From positions 124,001 to 188,000 of the forward strand of contig CAWCBH010000003.1 of the NCBI GenBank assembly GCA_963793785.1: a stretch of DNA of 64,000 nt, written 5' to 3'. A program made the translations under genes and the position numbers. The notes under the pieces were generated by a model that worked only from the letters and a program-made list of their open reading frames with translations, was not told the DNA's origin and ran no database searches. Positions 15,886-24,711 of this stretch are shown one piece after another; the stretch's first letter is position 1; each line of letters begins with the position of its first letter. The stretch comes from CAWCBH01 sp963793785 (GTDB lineage Bacteria > Actinomycetota > Thermoleophilia > Solirubrobacterales > 70-9).

Positions 15886-16998
15886 GATCGCCAGTCCGAT
15901 CAGTGTCGCGGCCGCCAGCGAGGACGCCGCGGCGAGCATGAACGCACCCTGGTAGCCGCTCAGGGCGGCGGCCGCCCCGGCGAGAGGCGCCCCGAGCCCG
16001 ACACCGGCGTCGAAGAAGGCGGTGAAGGTGCCGAGCGCCGCCCCCCGCCGCGCCTCCGCGACCCGTCCGACGACGATCAGCGAAAGCGCGGGGTAAAGCA
16101 GCGAGAAGGCCGACCCCATCGCCAACGCCCCGAGCAGCGCGACCGGCAGGCTCTGGGCGAGGCCGATCGTCGCCAGCCCGGCGGTTTCGACGAGCGCGGC
16201 CGCCAGCGCACAGCGCGCTGGCCCGAGGCGATCCGGGAGGTCGCCACCGACCAGGCGGGTGATGACGACCATCGCCGCGAAGGCCGCGAATACCGTCGGG
16301 CCATGCCCGATCCCCCGCGCGTCCAGGTGCAGGACCACGAACCCCGCCACCGCCGCATAGCCGACGCTGGCCAGCGCCAGAGCGAGCCCTGGGCGCACCG
16401 ATTCGGCTGCCAGCAGCGGCCCGCGCGCTTCGCCTGCGGCGGGGCGAAATGCGTCCGGCAGCCGCAGTGCGACCAAGGCGCCGAGCAGCGGGGCGGCGGC
16501 CGCGAAGGCCCAGACCAGCTCGTAGCTGGAGACCTGCAGCAGCAGGGCGCCGATCGGCGGTCCGAGGCTGAGCCCGCCCCAGACCGCGAGCCCGTAGAGC
16601 CCGATCACCCTGCCGCGGCGCGAGGGCGGCGCCAGGTCGACGATCCAGGCCGAGCCGGCGGTGAAGACCATCCCCTCGCCGACCCCGAGCACGAGCCTGG
16701 CGACGATCAGCCCGCCGACACCGGCGGGGACCAGGTACAGCAGGCCGGCGGCCGAGGCGATCAGGCAGCCGAGGACGACCGCCGGGCGCCGGCCGCGCTG
16801 ATCGGCGAGTCGGCCGGCGAAGGGGCGAGCGATCAGACCCGTGATCGCGTAGGCGCCGATCACGACTCCGACCGCGACGTTGCCCGCGTCCAGCGGTCCC
16901 TTCACGTAGCGGGGCAGGACCGGCAGCACCGCGCCGACCGACAGCAGCGCCAGCAGGGTGACCACGAAGATGCCCGCGAACGCCGCCCGCCGGCCCAC
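15841..16998 (-). CDS. MFS transporter
   Basis: 385 residues with twelve predicted membrane helices. The MFS signature between helices 2 and 3 is GRLADQRGRRPAVVLG, and the second half has a degenerate counterpart (GGDLPDRLGPARCALAAA). Overall it resembles drug/metabolite efflux members of the major facilitator superfamily, but the substrate cannot be read from sequence. Start is GTG at 16996-16998. Its 3' end overlaps the convergent thioesterase gene by 45 bp. Confidence 0.88.
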   Translation of the reverse strand: MGRRAAFAGIFVVTLLALLSVGAVLPVLPRYVKGPLDAGNVAVGVVIGAYAITGLIARPFAGRLADQRGRRPAVVLGCLIASAAGLLYLVPAGVGGLIVARLVLGVGEGMVFTAGSAWIVDLAPPSRRGRVIGLYGLAVWGGLSLGPPIGALLLQVSSYELVWAFAAAAPLLGALVALRLPDAFRPAAGEARGPLLAAESVRPGLALALASVGYAAVAGFVVLHLDARGIGHGPTVFAAFAAMVVITRLVGGDLPDRLGPARCALAAALVETAGLATIGLAQSLPVALLGALAMGSAFSLLYPALSLIVVGRVAEARRGAALGTFTAFFDAGVGLGAPLAGAAAALSGYQGAFMLAAASSLAAATLIGLAISARGRTVLAGGGMR

Positions 16999-17015
16999 GG
17001 GGGTAACCGAGGGAC

Positions 17016-17294
17016 TCAGTGGGCGGCCATCGGCGGTCGACCCTGCAACACGCGGATCAGGCTCCAGAGCGAGACCAGGGCCCAGACCGCCTCAAGCAGC
17101 AGGAATCCCCACTGCTCCTCGTGCCAGGCCAGGCCGGCGAGGATCACCGAGCCGACCAGATTGAGCACCAGGTAGAGGCGCGAGGCGGCACCGAGCCTGC
17201 CGGCCTGCAAGGCCGCGAAGCCGGCGAGGATCATCAGCGCTCCGATCACCTGAACGACCTGGTCGATGCCGTCGAGGGTAGCCTGCGAAGCCAC
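17016..17294 (-). CDS. CBU_0592-like small membrane protein
   Basis: 92 residues with three hydrophobic helices. The pattern VIGALMILAGFAALQAGRL, then SRLYLVLNLVGSVILAG and QWGFLLLEAVWALVSLWSL, matches what I know of the CBU_0592 family of small membrane proteins of unknown function. Start is GTG. It lies 17 bp upstream of the MFS gene on the same strand, so the two may be cotranscribed. Confidence 0.75.
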   Translation of the reverse strand: MASQATLDGIDQVVQVIGALMILAGFAALQAGRLGAASRLYLVLNLVGSVILAGLAWHEEQWGFLLLEAVWALVSLWSLIRVLQGRPPMAAH

Positions 17295-17311
17295 CCAAAC
17301 AGGAGGCGGCG

Positions 17312-17968
17312 ATGGCGACGACGGGCGTGCGAGCGACAGAGGCCCCGACCGGTGAGCGGGTGGCGAGGCTGCGGGAGGTCGGCGAGCGCGATCCGCTGGC
17401 GGCCCAGGACGCCGCCTGGGCCTGGATCACGCGGCTCGGCGCCTCCGCCGGGGACGACCGCGAGGCTGCCGCCGAACGGCTCGCTCAGGTCTTTGCCTGC
17501 GGCCAGCCCTCGGCCGGGATCGACGGTCCCACCGAGGGGATCCTGGTGGCGCCGCTGATCCATCCCGCCCTGGACCGCTTCCTGCGCGGAGTCACCGCTC
17601 TGTGGATGCCCTGGCTCGGCAAGCGCTTCGACGCGGCCGGCGATCGCGGCGACAACCGTCTCGCCGAGAGCGCCCGCTGGCCCGCGAAGCTGCTCTGGCC
17701 CCGCTACGCCTCCCGCGAGGGTGAGGGAGAGCGACTGGCCTTCGACTTCGAGACCCGGGTCGAACGCGGTGGCATCGAGCCGGCGGTTGACGTCTTGGTA
17801 ATCGACTACGCCCCGATCGAAGGCAACCCCGACCTGGTGATCCGCAGCGTCCGCGACGAGCTTGTCGAGGTCGTTCCCGGCGCCCATCTCGGGCGCATCC
17901 TCTTCCGCCGCCGCGACGGCAGCTACGACAACATCGGCTACTTCGCGCTGCGCACCCCGCTGCGATGA
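17312..17968 (+). CDS. Conserved-looking protein of unknown function
   Basis: 218 residues, no signal peptide or membrane helix. The start is well supported by a perfect AGGAGG at 17301-17306, five bases before ATG 17312. The sequence has a helical N-terminal 60 residues, then GIDGPTEGILVAPLIHPALDRFLRGVTALWMPWLGKRFD, and a C-terminal beta-rich part with VDVLVIDYAPIEGNPDLVIRSVRDELVEVVPGAHLG followed by DNIGYFAL. I do not recognise a family with confidence. Its stop overlaps the next small gene by 4 bp. Confidence 0.65.
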   Translation: MATTGVRATEAPTGERVARLREVGERDPLAAQDAAWAWITRLGASAGDDREAAAERLAQVFACGQPSAGIDGPTEGILVAPLIHPALDRFLRGVTALWMPWLGKRFDAAGDRGDNRLAESARWPAKLLWPRYASREGEGERLAFDFETRVERGGIEPAVDVLVIDYAPIEGNPDLVIRSVRDELVEVVPGAHLGRILFRRRDGSYDNIGYFALRTPLR

Positions 17969-18183
17969 CGGCGCAGCAATGGATCGCCGACTTCGCGGAG
18001 CGGCTCGGAACCGAGGCGCCCGACAGCGAGGAGTTCAAGGCGATCCTCGACCTCGCCGCCGAGGCGGCCCACGCCTCCGAAAGGGTTGCGGCGCCGGTCG
18101 CCTGCTGGCTCAGCGCCCGCGCCGGGATCGACCTCGGTGAGGCGATACGGCTCGCTCGCGAGGTCGGCGAGATCGACGCCTAG
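17965..18183 (+). CDS. DUF6457-type small protein
   Basis: 72 residues. The pattern WIADFAERLG, then ILDLAAEAAHASERVAAPVACWLSARAGIDLGEAIRLAREV, fits the small DUF6457 family, which is sometimes found fused or next to molybdopterin-guanine dinucleotide genes. No molybdenum gene is next to it here. The ATG overlaps the upstream stop (ATGA). Its TAG stop is on the palindrome CTAG at 18180-18183, shared with the stop of the convergent ABC permease. Confidence 0.75.
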   Translation: MTAQQWIADFAERLGTEAPDSEEFKAILDLAAEAAHASERVAAPVACWLSARAGIDLGEAIRLAREVGEIDA

Positions 18184-18974
18184 GGCTTCAGCTTTCGCCC
18201 GCTCGAGAACAGGTACTGCGACCAGCCGACGAGCGCAACCGTCAGCAGGGCGAGGACCGCCAGCGAGAGGCCGAAGCCGACGTCGGCGGTGCCGAGGAAG
18301 CCGTAGCGGACCGCAGCGACGACGTAGAAGAGCGGGTTCGCGTGCGAGATCTCCTGCCAGGGACTGCCGAGGCTCTCGACCGAATAGAAGACGCCGCCGA
18401 GGAAGGTCAGCGGCAAGATGACGATGTTGTTGATGAAGGTGTGGTGGTCGAAGGTCTGCGCGTAGATCCCGACCACGATCCCCAGCGCTCCGAAAAGCAC
18501 GATCAGCAAGGACAGCGAGACCGCCAGCGCCAGCGGTTCATCGACCGGTGCGCCGGTCAGCGGGATCGCCAGCGCCATCAGCGCCGCGCCGATCAGCAGC
18601 GCCCGGAAGGCACCGCCCACGGCCAGGCCGAGATTCATCTGCCAGGCACGCATCGGCGCCGCCAGCACGTCGTCGATGTAGCGGTCGCTGCGCGCCTGGA
18701 AGATCGAGCTCGAGTTGTTCGAATAGGCAGCTTGCGCCATCGCCATCGCGATCAGCCCGGGAACGATGAAGACCTCGTACTCGATGCCGTCGATCTGATC
18801 GATCCTGCTGCCGAGGGAAAGCCCGAAGACGACGATGAAGAGGATCGAGGAGACGACCGGCGCCAGCGCCGTCTGGGTCCACAGCTTCAGCACCCGGTGG
18901 CATTCCCGCGCCGAGAGCCAGAACAGCCCCCGCCAGGGCTCGACCCGTCGCGTCTGTTGCGGCGCGGAGCTCAC
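18180..18974 (-). CDS. ABC-2 type transporter permease
   Basis: 264 residues with six membrane helices. ABC-2 permease features include the LWTQTALAPVVSSILFIVVFG first helix, the SIFQARSDRYIDDVLAAPMR cytoplasmic segment, FINNIVILPLTFLGGVFYSVESLGSPW and HANPLFYVVAAVRYGFLG. With the adjacent ATPase it forms an exporter of the drug, lipid or polysaccharide type (DrrAB/NodIJ-like). The GTG start overlaps the ATPase stop by 4 bp. Confidence 0.88.
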   Translation of the reverse strand: MSSAPQQTRRVEPWRGLFWLSARECHRVLKLWTQTALAPVVSSILFIVVFGLSLGSRIDQIDGIEYEVFIVPGLIAMAMAQAAYSNNSSSIFQARSDRYIDDVLAAPMRAWQMNLGLAVGGAFRALLIGAALMALAIPLTGAPVDEPLALAVSLSLLIVLFGALGIVVGIYAQTFDHHTFINNIVILPLTFLGGVFYSVESLGSPWQEISHANPLFYVVAAVRYGFLGTADVGFGLSLAVLALLTVALVGWSQYLFSSGRKLKP

Positions 18975-19771
18975 CCGGTCGCCTCGGCCGAGCGCCGCCC
19001 CGTGGCGACCGTCTTCAGATAGACCTCCTCCAGCGTCGCGGCGCCAAAGCGATCCTTGAGACCGGGGGCGCTGTCGCGGGCGACGATGCGACCGCCTCCT
19101 ATCAGGGCGATCTCCTCGCAGAGGGCCTCCGCCTCCTCGAGGTAATGGGTCGTGAGGAGAATCGTCGTCCCCTGTGCGTGCAGGCGGCGGATGTAGCGCC
19201 AGAGCTCGTGGCGCAGCTCGAGGTCGACACCGGCGGTGGGCTCGTCGAGGATCACCAGCCGCGGCTCGTGCAACAGCGCCCGCGCCAGCAGCAGTCGCCG
19301 TCGCATTCCGCCGGACAGCTTCGGGGCGCGGACGTCGCGCTTTGCCCTCAGGTCGAAGACGTCGATCATCTGCTCGGCCCGGGCCGCCGCCTGCTGTCGG
19401 CTCATCCCGTAATAGCCGCCGTGGTAGAGCAGCGTCTCCCGCACGGTCAGGAAGCGGTCCAGGTTCGGTTCCTGCTCGGCGATGCCGATCATCCGGCGCG
19501 CCCGCAGGTCAGAGCCCGGCAGCCCGAAGACGCTGATCTTGCCTGCGCTGACCCGGATCAGGTTGCAGACGGCGCTGATCAGCGTCGTCTTCCCGGCCCC
19601 GTTCGGACCGAGGAGGCCGAAGAAGCTGCCGGCCGGCACCTCGAGATCGAGGGCGTCGAGGGCGAGGGTGCCGTCGTCGTAGCGCTTGCCGAGGCCCTCC
19701 AGGCGCAGCGCGGGCTCATGCTCCGGACGAGCCTGCGGCGAACCGTCGGTCGAGTCGGATCGCGGCGACAA
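18971..19771 (-). CDS. ABC transporter ATP-binding protein
   Basis: 266 residues. Walker A is GPNGAGKT, the signature motif is LSGGM and Walker B is LVILDEPTAGVD, followed by the H-loop TTHYLEEAE. The C-terminal extension of about 40 residues is typical of DrrA/CcmA-like ATPases that pair with ABC-2 permeases. The start is TTG at 19769-19771, with about 25 variable residues before the domain, so a later start cannot be excluded. It is cotranscribed with the permease and lies 7 bp after the YihY gene. Confidence 0.9.
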   Translation of the reverse strand: MSPRSDSTDGSPQARPEHEPALRLEGLGKRYDDGTLALDALDLEVPAGSFFGLLGPNGAGKTTLISAVCNLIRVSAGKISVFGLPGSDLRARRMIGIAEQEPNLDRFLTVRETLLYHGGYYGMSRQQAAARAEQMIDVFDLRAKRDVRAPKLSGGMRRRLLLARALLHEPRLVILDEPTAGVDLELRHELWRYIRRLHAQGTTILLTTHYLEEAEALCEEIALIGGGRIVARDSAPGLKDRFGAATLEEVYLKTVATGRRSAEATG

Positions 19772-19778
19772 GGTCCGC

Positions 19779-20570
19779 TCAGCGTACGGCGCCGCGGGAG
19801 GCCCTCCACTCGGCGATCACCGCACCCAGCGTCGCCGTGCCCATGATCACGAACGCCGCACCGGTGAGCCAGGAGAGGAGCGCGAAGGCGACTCCGATCG
19901 TCCCGAACTCGTCCGCGTAGGAGCCGATCGCGGTCGGCAGGTAGAGGACGGAGCCGGCGCTGAACGCCGTCATCGAGGCGCCGGTCACCAACCCCGTCGG
20001 CACCAGCTGCCGCCAGTCGATGCGGCGGGCGAGCAGGATGTAGGGAGTTGCGAGCCAGAGCCCGGACCCGAGGACCAGCGAGATCGCAAACCCCCAGCCC
20101 GGTACGTCGATCGCCTGGTCCAGCGGCGCCAGGATGACCAGGTAGAGGATGAAGCCGGCTAGCCAGAGCAGCCCCCAGCCGCTGCTGCGAACGCCGCGCG
20201 GGGCCAGGTTCCAGGACCGCTCGTAGACGCGCTGCAGCGCCCGCGTGAAGGCCAGCGCCGAGACCGTCAACAACAGGGCGCCGATCAGGCTGGCGTCGCT
20301 GGCGGCCTCGTCCGGAGCGCCGAAAAGCCTGCGAATCGTCGCCGCCGAGGAGCCGTCGAGGTCGAAGCGGTCGATCAGCGTGCCGGCGAAATCCGTGTCC
20401 TGGCCGGGGCCGACAGCCGCGTAGAGGATCAGGATCGGAAACAGGGCGCCGAAAGCCTGGGCGCCGATCACGATCGCCCGATCGATCCCGTTGATGTCGA
20501 TCACCCTGTGCACCCAGGCGAGCAGGAACCGCCAGGGCGGATCGACGAGGCGGCGAATGCGGCTCGTCAC
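19779..20570 (-). CDS. YihY/BrkB-family inner membrane protein
   Basis: 263 residues with about six membrane helices. Matches the YihY/virulence-factor BrkB family: an N-terminal amphipathic stretch, GAQAFGALFPILILYAAVG, an ALQRVYERSWNLAPRG cytoplasmic loop, and late helices ending SYADEFGTIGVAFALLSWLTGAAFVIMGT. Function in the cell is not established for the family. Start is GTG at 20568-20570. Same strand and close spacing with AI-2E and ABC genes suggest one transcription unit. Confidence 0.83.
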   Translation of the reverse strand: MTSRIRRLVDPPWRFLLAWVHRVIDINGIDRAIVIGAQAFGALFPILILYAAVGPGQDTDFAGTLIDRFDLDGSSAATIRRLFGAPDEAASDASLIGALLLTVSALAFTRALQRVYERSWNLAPRGVRSSGWGLLWLAGFILYLVILAPLDQAIDVPGWGFAISLVLGSGLWLATPYILLARRIDWRQLVPTGLVTGASMTAFSAGSVLYLPTAIGSYADEFGTIGVAFALLSWLTGAAFVIMGTATLGAVIAEWRASRGAVR

Positions 20571-20589
20571 CGATCACTGCCGGGGCGGG

Positions 20590-21726
20590 TTATTCCGCCG
20601 CTGCCAGCTCGGCGGTGGCCTGGCGCCGGTAGCGGAGGAACTCCCGCACCCCGATCTGGATCGCGGCAGCGACCGGGATCGCGACCAGGGCCCCGATGAC
20701 GCCGAACAGGGTGCCGCCGAAGAGGGCCGCGATCACGACCACGAACGGGTCCAGGTCCACGGCGCGACTCTGGATTCGCGGTTGGATCACGTAGTTCTCG
20801 AACTGCTGGTAGCCGATCGCGAAGGCAGCCCAGATGATCGTCACGGTGGGAAAGTCGGTGAACAGGGTGATGACGCCGACGATAACGGCGCCGATCGTCG
20901 CGCCGACCAGCGGGATCAGGTCGAGGACCGCGACGATCACCGCCAGCGCCAGCGGCGCCGGGACCCCGAGCAGCGAGAGTACGACGAAGGAGACCGCGCC
21001 GGCGATGAACGCCTGAAGCATCGCGCCGCCGACGTAGCTGGACACTGCGTCGGCCATCGCCATCAGGGCGCTGCGCAGCACGTCCGCCTCGCGCTTGGGG
21101 CGGGTTCGCAGCGCCGCATCCCTCCACTGCGGGCCGCGGGCGACCATGAACATGCTGAGGACGAGGATCGTCACCAGGGCGAAGAGCCCGTTGACGATTG
21201 CGGCGCCGACATCGGCGAGGGTGCCGGGGGCGCTGCCCAGGGCCCCGCTCTGGGCGTCGTCGGCGAGGGTCTGGAACTTCTCCGTCACGTCGAAGTCCTC
21301 GTCCAGGGAGCGCAGGGTTTCGTTCTCCTGGAATGTCTTGTCGAGCTCCTCCGCGTACTCGGGCAGGTCGTTGACGAGGTTCGACACCGCCTCGATTCCG
21401 GGCGGGACCAGAATCGCCCCGATCACGATCGGGATCAGAATGATCCCTCCGTAGACCAGCGCGATCGCACTCCCGCGCCGCATCCGGCGGCTGAGGACAC
21501 TGACTGGTGCCGACGCGCAGACGGCGATGAACAGGGCGATGAACAGGTAGCTGAGCGGCGTGCGCAGCCGGTAAAGGATGTAAAGCGCCAGCGCGCTGGC
21601 GACGACGATCGACACCACCCGCAGGATCGCCCGCGGACTCGGGGCGTCGTGCGCGGTGCGGGATTCTGGGCTGGCCATCTGCCGAACGCTCGCTCGCCGA
21701 TGCGGCGGGCGAACATGCAAGTTCAC
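20590..21726 (-). CDS. AI-2E/PerM-family transporter
   Basis: 378 residues with about eight membrane helices. The family signature is in the second half: LGVPAPLALAVIVAVLDLIPLVGATIGAVIV, then QQFENYVIQPRIQSRAVDLDPFVVVIAALFGGTLFGVIGALVAIPVAA. Members are exporters or antiporters; substrate cannot be assigned. The long central periplasmic-side loop (about residues 110-175) is acidic. The GTG start at 21726 gives 16 extra residues compared with an ATG at 21678; both fit. Confidence 0.87.
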   Translation of the reverse strand: MNLHVRPPHRRASVRQMASPESRTAHDAPSPRAILRVVSIVVASALALYILYRLRTPLSYLFIALFIAVCASAPVSVLSRRMRRGSAIALVYGGIILIPIVIGAILVPPGIEAVSNLVNDLPEYAEELDKTFQENETLRSLDEDFDVTEKFQTLADDAQSGALGSAPGTLADVGAAIVNGLFALVTILVLSMFMVARGPQWRDAALRTRPKREADVLRSALMAMADAVSSYVGGAMLQAFIAGAVSFVVLSLLGVPAPLALAVIVAVLDLIPLVGATIGAVIVGVITLFTDFPTVTIIWAAFAIGYQQFENYVIQPRIQSRAVDLDPFVVVIAALFGGTLFGVIGALVAIPVAAAIQIGVREFLRYRRQATAELAAAE

Positions 21727-21752
21727 CAGCGGTGGCGGACGCCAGTCTCAGC

Positions 21753-22520
21753 TCAGAGCTCGGTCGCCTCACCGGGTGCGAGGACTCTGACCTCGACCTG
21801 AGGCGCTGTTGCGGCGGCGTGCCGAGCGAAGTCCTTCGCCGGTTCGTGGAGCAGCTCCGGGCGCAGACGGGACACCCCGAACGGCAGGAAGGTGCCCCAG
21901 TGGATCGGTACCGCGACCCGGGGCCGCAGCAGGCTCGCGGCCGTGGCGGCGCTCTCAGGGTCGAGGTGTCCGGCTCCGAGCGAGGTGCCCCAGCCCCAGA
22001 TCGGCAGCAGCGCCAGGTCGAGGCCCCCCGCCATAGCCTCCATGCCCTCGAAGATGTCGGTGTCGCCGGCGAAGTAGAGGCGGCGGCTGCCCGTGACCTC
22101 GAAGCCGATCGTGGCGGCGCTGGGACCGAGCGGACGGCGCTGGCCATGGTGCTCTGCCTCGGTGGCGGCAATTCGCAGCGGCCCGAGCTGCGTTTCGTCC
22201 CCCGCAGCCAGCTCGACCACGTCGCCGCGCCCCGCCCTTCGCAGAACCGGCTCAGCTCCAAGCGGGGCGATCACGCTGATCCCCGGATCGAACATGCGCA
22301 AGGAGGGGAGGTCGAGGTGGTCGTGGTGCAGATGGGAGATCAGGATGGCATCGACGCCCTCGCGGACCGACGCATCCGGAGCATCGCCGTGGCGGTGCAG
22401 GTGACCGATCCGCTTCCGCAGCACCGGGTCGGTGAGCAACCGAATGCCGTCGAGCTCGATCAGGACGGTCGCGTGGCCGACGTAGGTGACCCGCAACCCG
22501 GATCGCTCGGGCTTGCTCAT
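21753..22520 (-). CDS. MBL-fold metal-dependent hydrolase (UlaG-like)
   Basis: 255 residues from the ATG at 22518-22520, which overlaps the upstream stop as ATGA; the open frame continues further upstream but only as a shadow of that gene. The metallo-beta-lactamase motif is HLHHDHLD, preceded by YVGHATVLIELDG and TDPVL. Later metal ligands are in EAEHHGQR, FAGDTDIFEG and PIHWGTF. This pattern fits the UlaG/NAPE-PLD-like branch of hydrolases acting on lactones or phosphodiesters. Physiological substrate unknown. Confidence 0.86.
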   Translation of the reverse strand: MSKPERSGLRVTYVGHATVLIELDGIRLLTDPVLRKRIGHLHRHGDAPDASVREGVDAILISHLHHDHLDLPSLRMFDPGISVIAPLGAEPVLRRAGRGDVVELAAGDETQLGPLRIAATEAEHHGQRRPLGPSAATIGFEVTGSRRLYFAGDTDIFEGMEAMAGGLDLALLPIWGWGTSLGAGHLDPESAATAASLLRPRVAVPIHWGTFLPFGVSRLRPELLHEPAKDFARHAAATAPQVEVRVLAPGEATEL

Positions 22521-23626
22521 CCGGCAGTAGTCACGGCAACGCCGGGCGAGTAGCGGCGCCGATGCAGGATCGCCCCCGCAAGGCCGGCCGGCAGCGGAAG
22601 CCAGTAGGAGAGGAGGCGGTAGGCGAGGGTGGCGAGGACCGCATCGCCGGTCGAGACCCCGGCCAGCGCCAGCATCGCGGTCAGGCCGGCCTCGACGAAA
22701 CCGAGCCCCCCCGGCGTGATCGGGACCTGGGCCAGAACCTGGGCACCGCAGAACGCGAGCAGCACCAGTGCCGGGCGAGGTTGCGCGCCGACCGCCGCCA
22801 GCGCGGCGAGGAGGGTCAGGTAGTCGAAGGCCCAACGGCCCACGGTGACCAGCAGGGCGAGCTTCCATCGGGGACCGAGGGTGGCCGTGATCCGGTCGCG
22901 CTCGCGCAACAGCCGCCGGGGCAGCTGCCGCGACGGCGGTGAGCGGCGCCGAAGCCGGTTGCGGATTCCCTCCGCCAGCTCTCCGACCCGTCGCAGGGGT
23001 CGATCGAACGCGATCAGGGTTGCGGTGGCGGCGAAGACGATCACGAAGATGCCAAGCCCGAGCAACGTCGCCTCGGTCAGCGTCCGGGAAACGCCGCCGC
23101 GGATGATCGCCGGGATCGCCAGCACCGGCAACGCCAAGACGACAGCGAAGGTGAGCAGGTTGACCGCCGTCAACCCGGCCACCGTGCGGCCGGGCGTCGA
23201 GCCCGCCTGGACAAGCATCCGGTACTGCAGAGCCGCCCCGACGGCCCCGCCGCCGGGCGCAACCTTGGCAAGGGCATTTCCGGCCAGCTGGGAGGTGATC
23301 ACGGCATGCCAGCGGGGGCCGCCCAGGGCCAGCCTTTGCAGCGCCCACATACACGCCAGCGAGCCGGCCTGGAGCAGGGCCATGGCCGGGAACCACAGTG
23401 GCTGTATCTGCTCGAGGTCCTGCCAGGAGCCGAACACGTCGATGACGCTCGGCGCGACGAGGTACAGCGCCACGGCCGCGATCGCGAGCCAGACAGCGGT
23501 TCGTCGCAGGCTCGGGCCGGCGGCCAGCTCCGCCTGCCCGCGCTGGACCTCGCGCTCGGCGTCGGTGTGCTCATCGATCGCATGCTCGACGCGATCGCCG
23601 ATCGATTCGCGCTCAGCCGGGCGCAC
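22517..23626 (-). CDS. Flippase-like/LPG-synthase TM-domain membrane protein
   Basis: 369 residues, about eight hydrophobic helices. Motifs of the lysylphosphatidylglycerol-synthase transmembrane (YbhN/UPF0104) family are present: LAKVAPGGGAVGAALQYRML in the first half and QVPITPGGLGFVEAGLTAML in the second. There is no C-terminal lysyltransferase domain, so it is the membrane module alone, thought to move lipid-linked groups across the membrane. It starts with GTG at 23626 after a charged, E/R-rich cytoplasmic head of about 40 residues. Translationally coupled to the MBL hydrolase. Confidence 0.84.
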   Translation of the reverse strand: MRPAERESIGDRVEHAIDEHTDAEREVQRGQAELAAGPSLRRTAVWLAIAAVALYLVAPSVIDVFGSWQDLEQIQPLWFPAMALLQAGSLACMWALQRLALGGPRWHAVITSQLAGNALAKVAPGGGAVGAALQYRMLVQAGSTPGRTVAGLTAVNLLTFAVVLALPVLAIPAIIRGGVSRTLTEATLLGLGIFVIVFAATATLIAFDRPLRRVGELAEGIRNRLRRRSPPSRQLPRRLLRERDRITATLGPRWKLALLVTVGRWAFDYLTLLAALAAVGAQPRPALVLLAFCGAQVLAQVPITPGGLGFVEAGLTAMLALAGVSTGDAVLATLAYRLLSYWLPLPAGLAGAILHRRRYSPGVAVTTAG

Positions 23627-23665
23627 CGGCCCAGCCTAGCTCGCTGCGGCGGCCTTTCCGGCTGG

Positions 23666-24601
23666 CTAGGCGGCGAGCCGCCAGGAGGCGAGCGCTTCGT
23701 CGCGGGCCAGGCGCTTCAGGGCGCGGGCCTCCAGCGCCCGGGCGCTCTCCTGGGTGACGCCGAGATCGCGAGCGGCATCGCGGATCGACGCCGCCGGCCG
23801 GTCGCCGGTCCCGAAGCGCAGCTCGATCACCCGCCGCTCGTCCTCGGGCAGCGTCTGCAGAGCAGTCTCGACGGCCTGCCGCTGGGCGCGCTCGGCGACG
23901 TCGTCCTCGAGACGGTCCTCGCTGTCGCCGCGCAGCTCGCCGAGGCTCGTCTCGCCGTCGCCGACCGGCGCGTCGAGGCTGGTTGTGACACGAGTCATGT
24001 CGGCCAGCGCATGCACCTCCTCGAGCGGCAGCTTTGCCTTCGCTGCGACCTCCTCATCGGTCGGCTCCCGGTTCAGCTGCGTGCTCAGCTCGGCGGTGAT
24101 CCGGTTCACGGTCCGCTCGCGCTGGGCGACGTGGGCCGGTATCCGCACCGCACGACCGCTGTTGTCGAGGCCGCGCTGGATCGACTGCTTGATCCACAGC
24201 ACCGCGTAGGTCGAGAACTTGTATCCCTTGCGCCAGTCGAACTTCTCGGTCGCCCGGATCAGCCCCAGCATCGCCTCCTGGACCAGGTCCTGCAGCGAGA
24301 GGCCGTGGCCCTGGTAGCGGCTGGCGAACTTGATCACCAGCCGGAGGTTGGAGTTGATCAGCCGCTCCTTGGCGGCGAGGTCGCCGCGCTCGATGCGCTT
24401 TGCCAGCTCGACCTCCTCCTCGCGTGTGAGCAGGGGGTAGCGACCCGCCTGGTTGACGAACAGCCGGAAGCTGTCGGTCGTCGGCTCGGCGAGCGCGTGG
24501 TCGGCGCCCCTACGGGCGCTGCTCTTGGTGACGGTGGCGTGTTCGCCGCGCTGGCGGCGAGTCTCGGCGCGCTGACTCTCAGCGCTTCTGCTCCGAGGCA
24601 T
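23666..24601 (-). CDS. Group 2 sigma-70 factor
   Basis: 311 residues. Regions 1.2 to 4 are visible: DSFRLFVNQAGRYPLLTREEEVELAKRIERGD, region 2 with NLRLVIKFASRYQGHGLSLQDLVQEA and FDWRKGYKFSTYAVLWIKQSIQR, region 3 and a region 4 helix-turn-helix (IRDAARDLGVTQESARALEARALKRL). It lacks region 1.1 and differs from the primary factor at 47.4-48.6 kb, most strongly in region 4. It is therefore likely an alternative, non-essential RpoD-like factor. The ATG at 24601 is preceded by a GAGGAG ribosome binding site at 24606-24611. An AT-rich inverted repeat lies just upstream. Confidence 0.92.
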   Translation of the reverse strand: MPRSRSAESQRAETRRQRGEHATVTKSSARRGADHALAEPTTDSFRLFVNQAGRYPLLTREEEVELAKRIERGDLAAKERLINSNLRLVIKFASRYQGHGLSLQDLVQEAMLGLIRATEKFDWRKGYKFSTYAVLWIKQSIQRGLDNSGRAVRIPAHVAQRERTVNRITAELSTQLNREPTDEEVAAKAKLPLEEVHALADMTRVTTSLDAPVGDGETSLGELRGDSEDRLEDDVAERAQRQAVETALQTLPEDERRVIELRFGTGDRPAASIRDAARDLGVTQESARALEARALKRLARDEALASWRLAA

Positions 24602-24625
24602 CGGTCTCCTCTCGAAACGGTCCTT

Positions 24626-24643
24626 TATACTTCAGAAAGTATA
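24626..24643. promoter_or_regulatory. AT-rich inverted repeat upstream of the sigma factor gene
   Basis: A perfect inverted repeat, TATACTT at 24626-24632 and AAGTATA at 24637-24643 with a 4-base centre, 24 bp upstream of the sigma factor start. Such an AT-rich palindrome stands out in a 70% GC genome. Read on the minus strand it contains TATACT, which could serve as a -10 element. Operator, promoter or both are possible. Confidence 0.5.
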
Positions 24644-24711
24644 GCGAACCTGCGTTCGCCATGCAATGCGGCCTTCGGCGGCCATTCCAGGGCTTCGGAT
24701 CGGCCGAGCAA

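Noticed and set aside
21753..23396. MBL hydrolase with a long N-terminal domain
   Set aside because: The extra sequence is the wrong frame of the flippase-like gene; the ATG at 22520 overlaps its stop.
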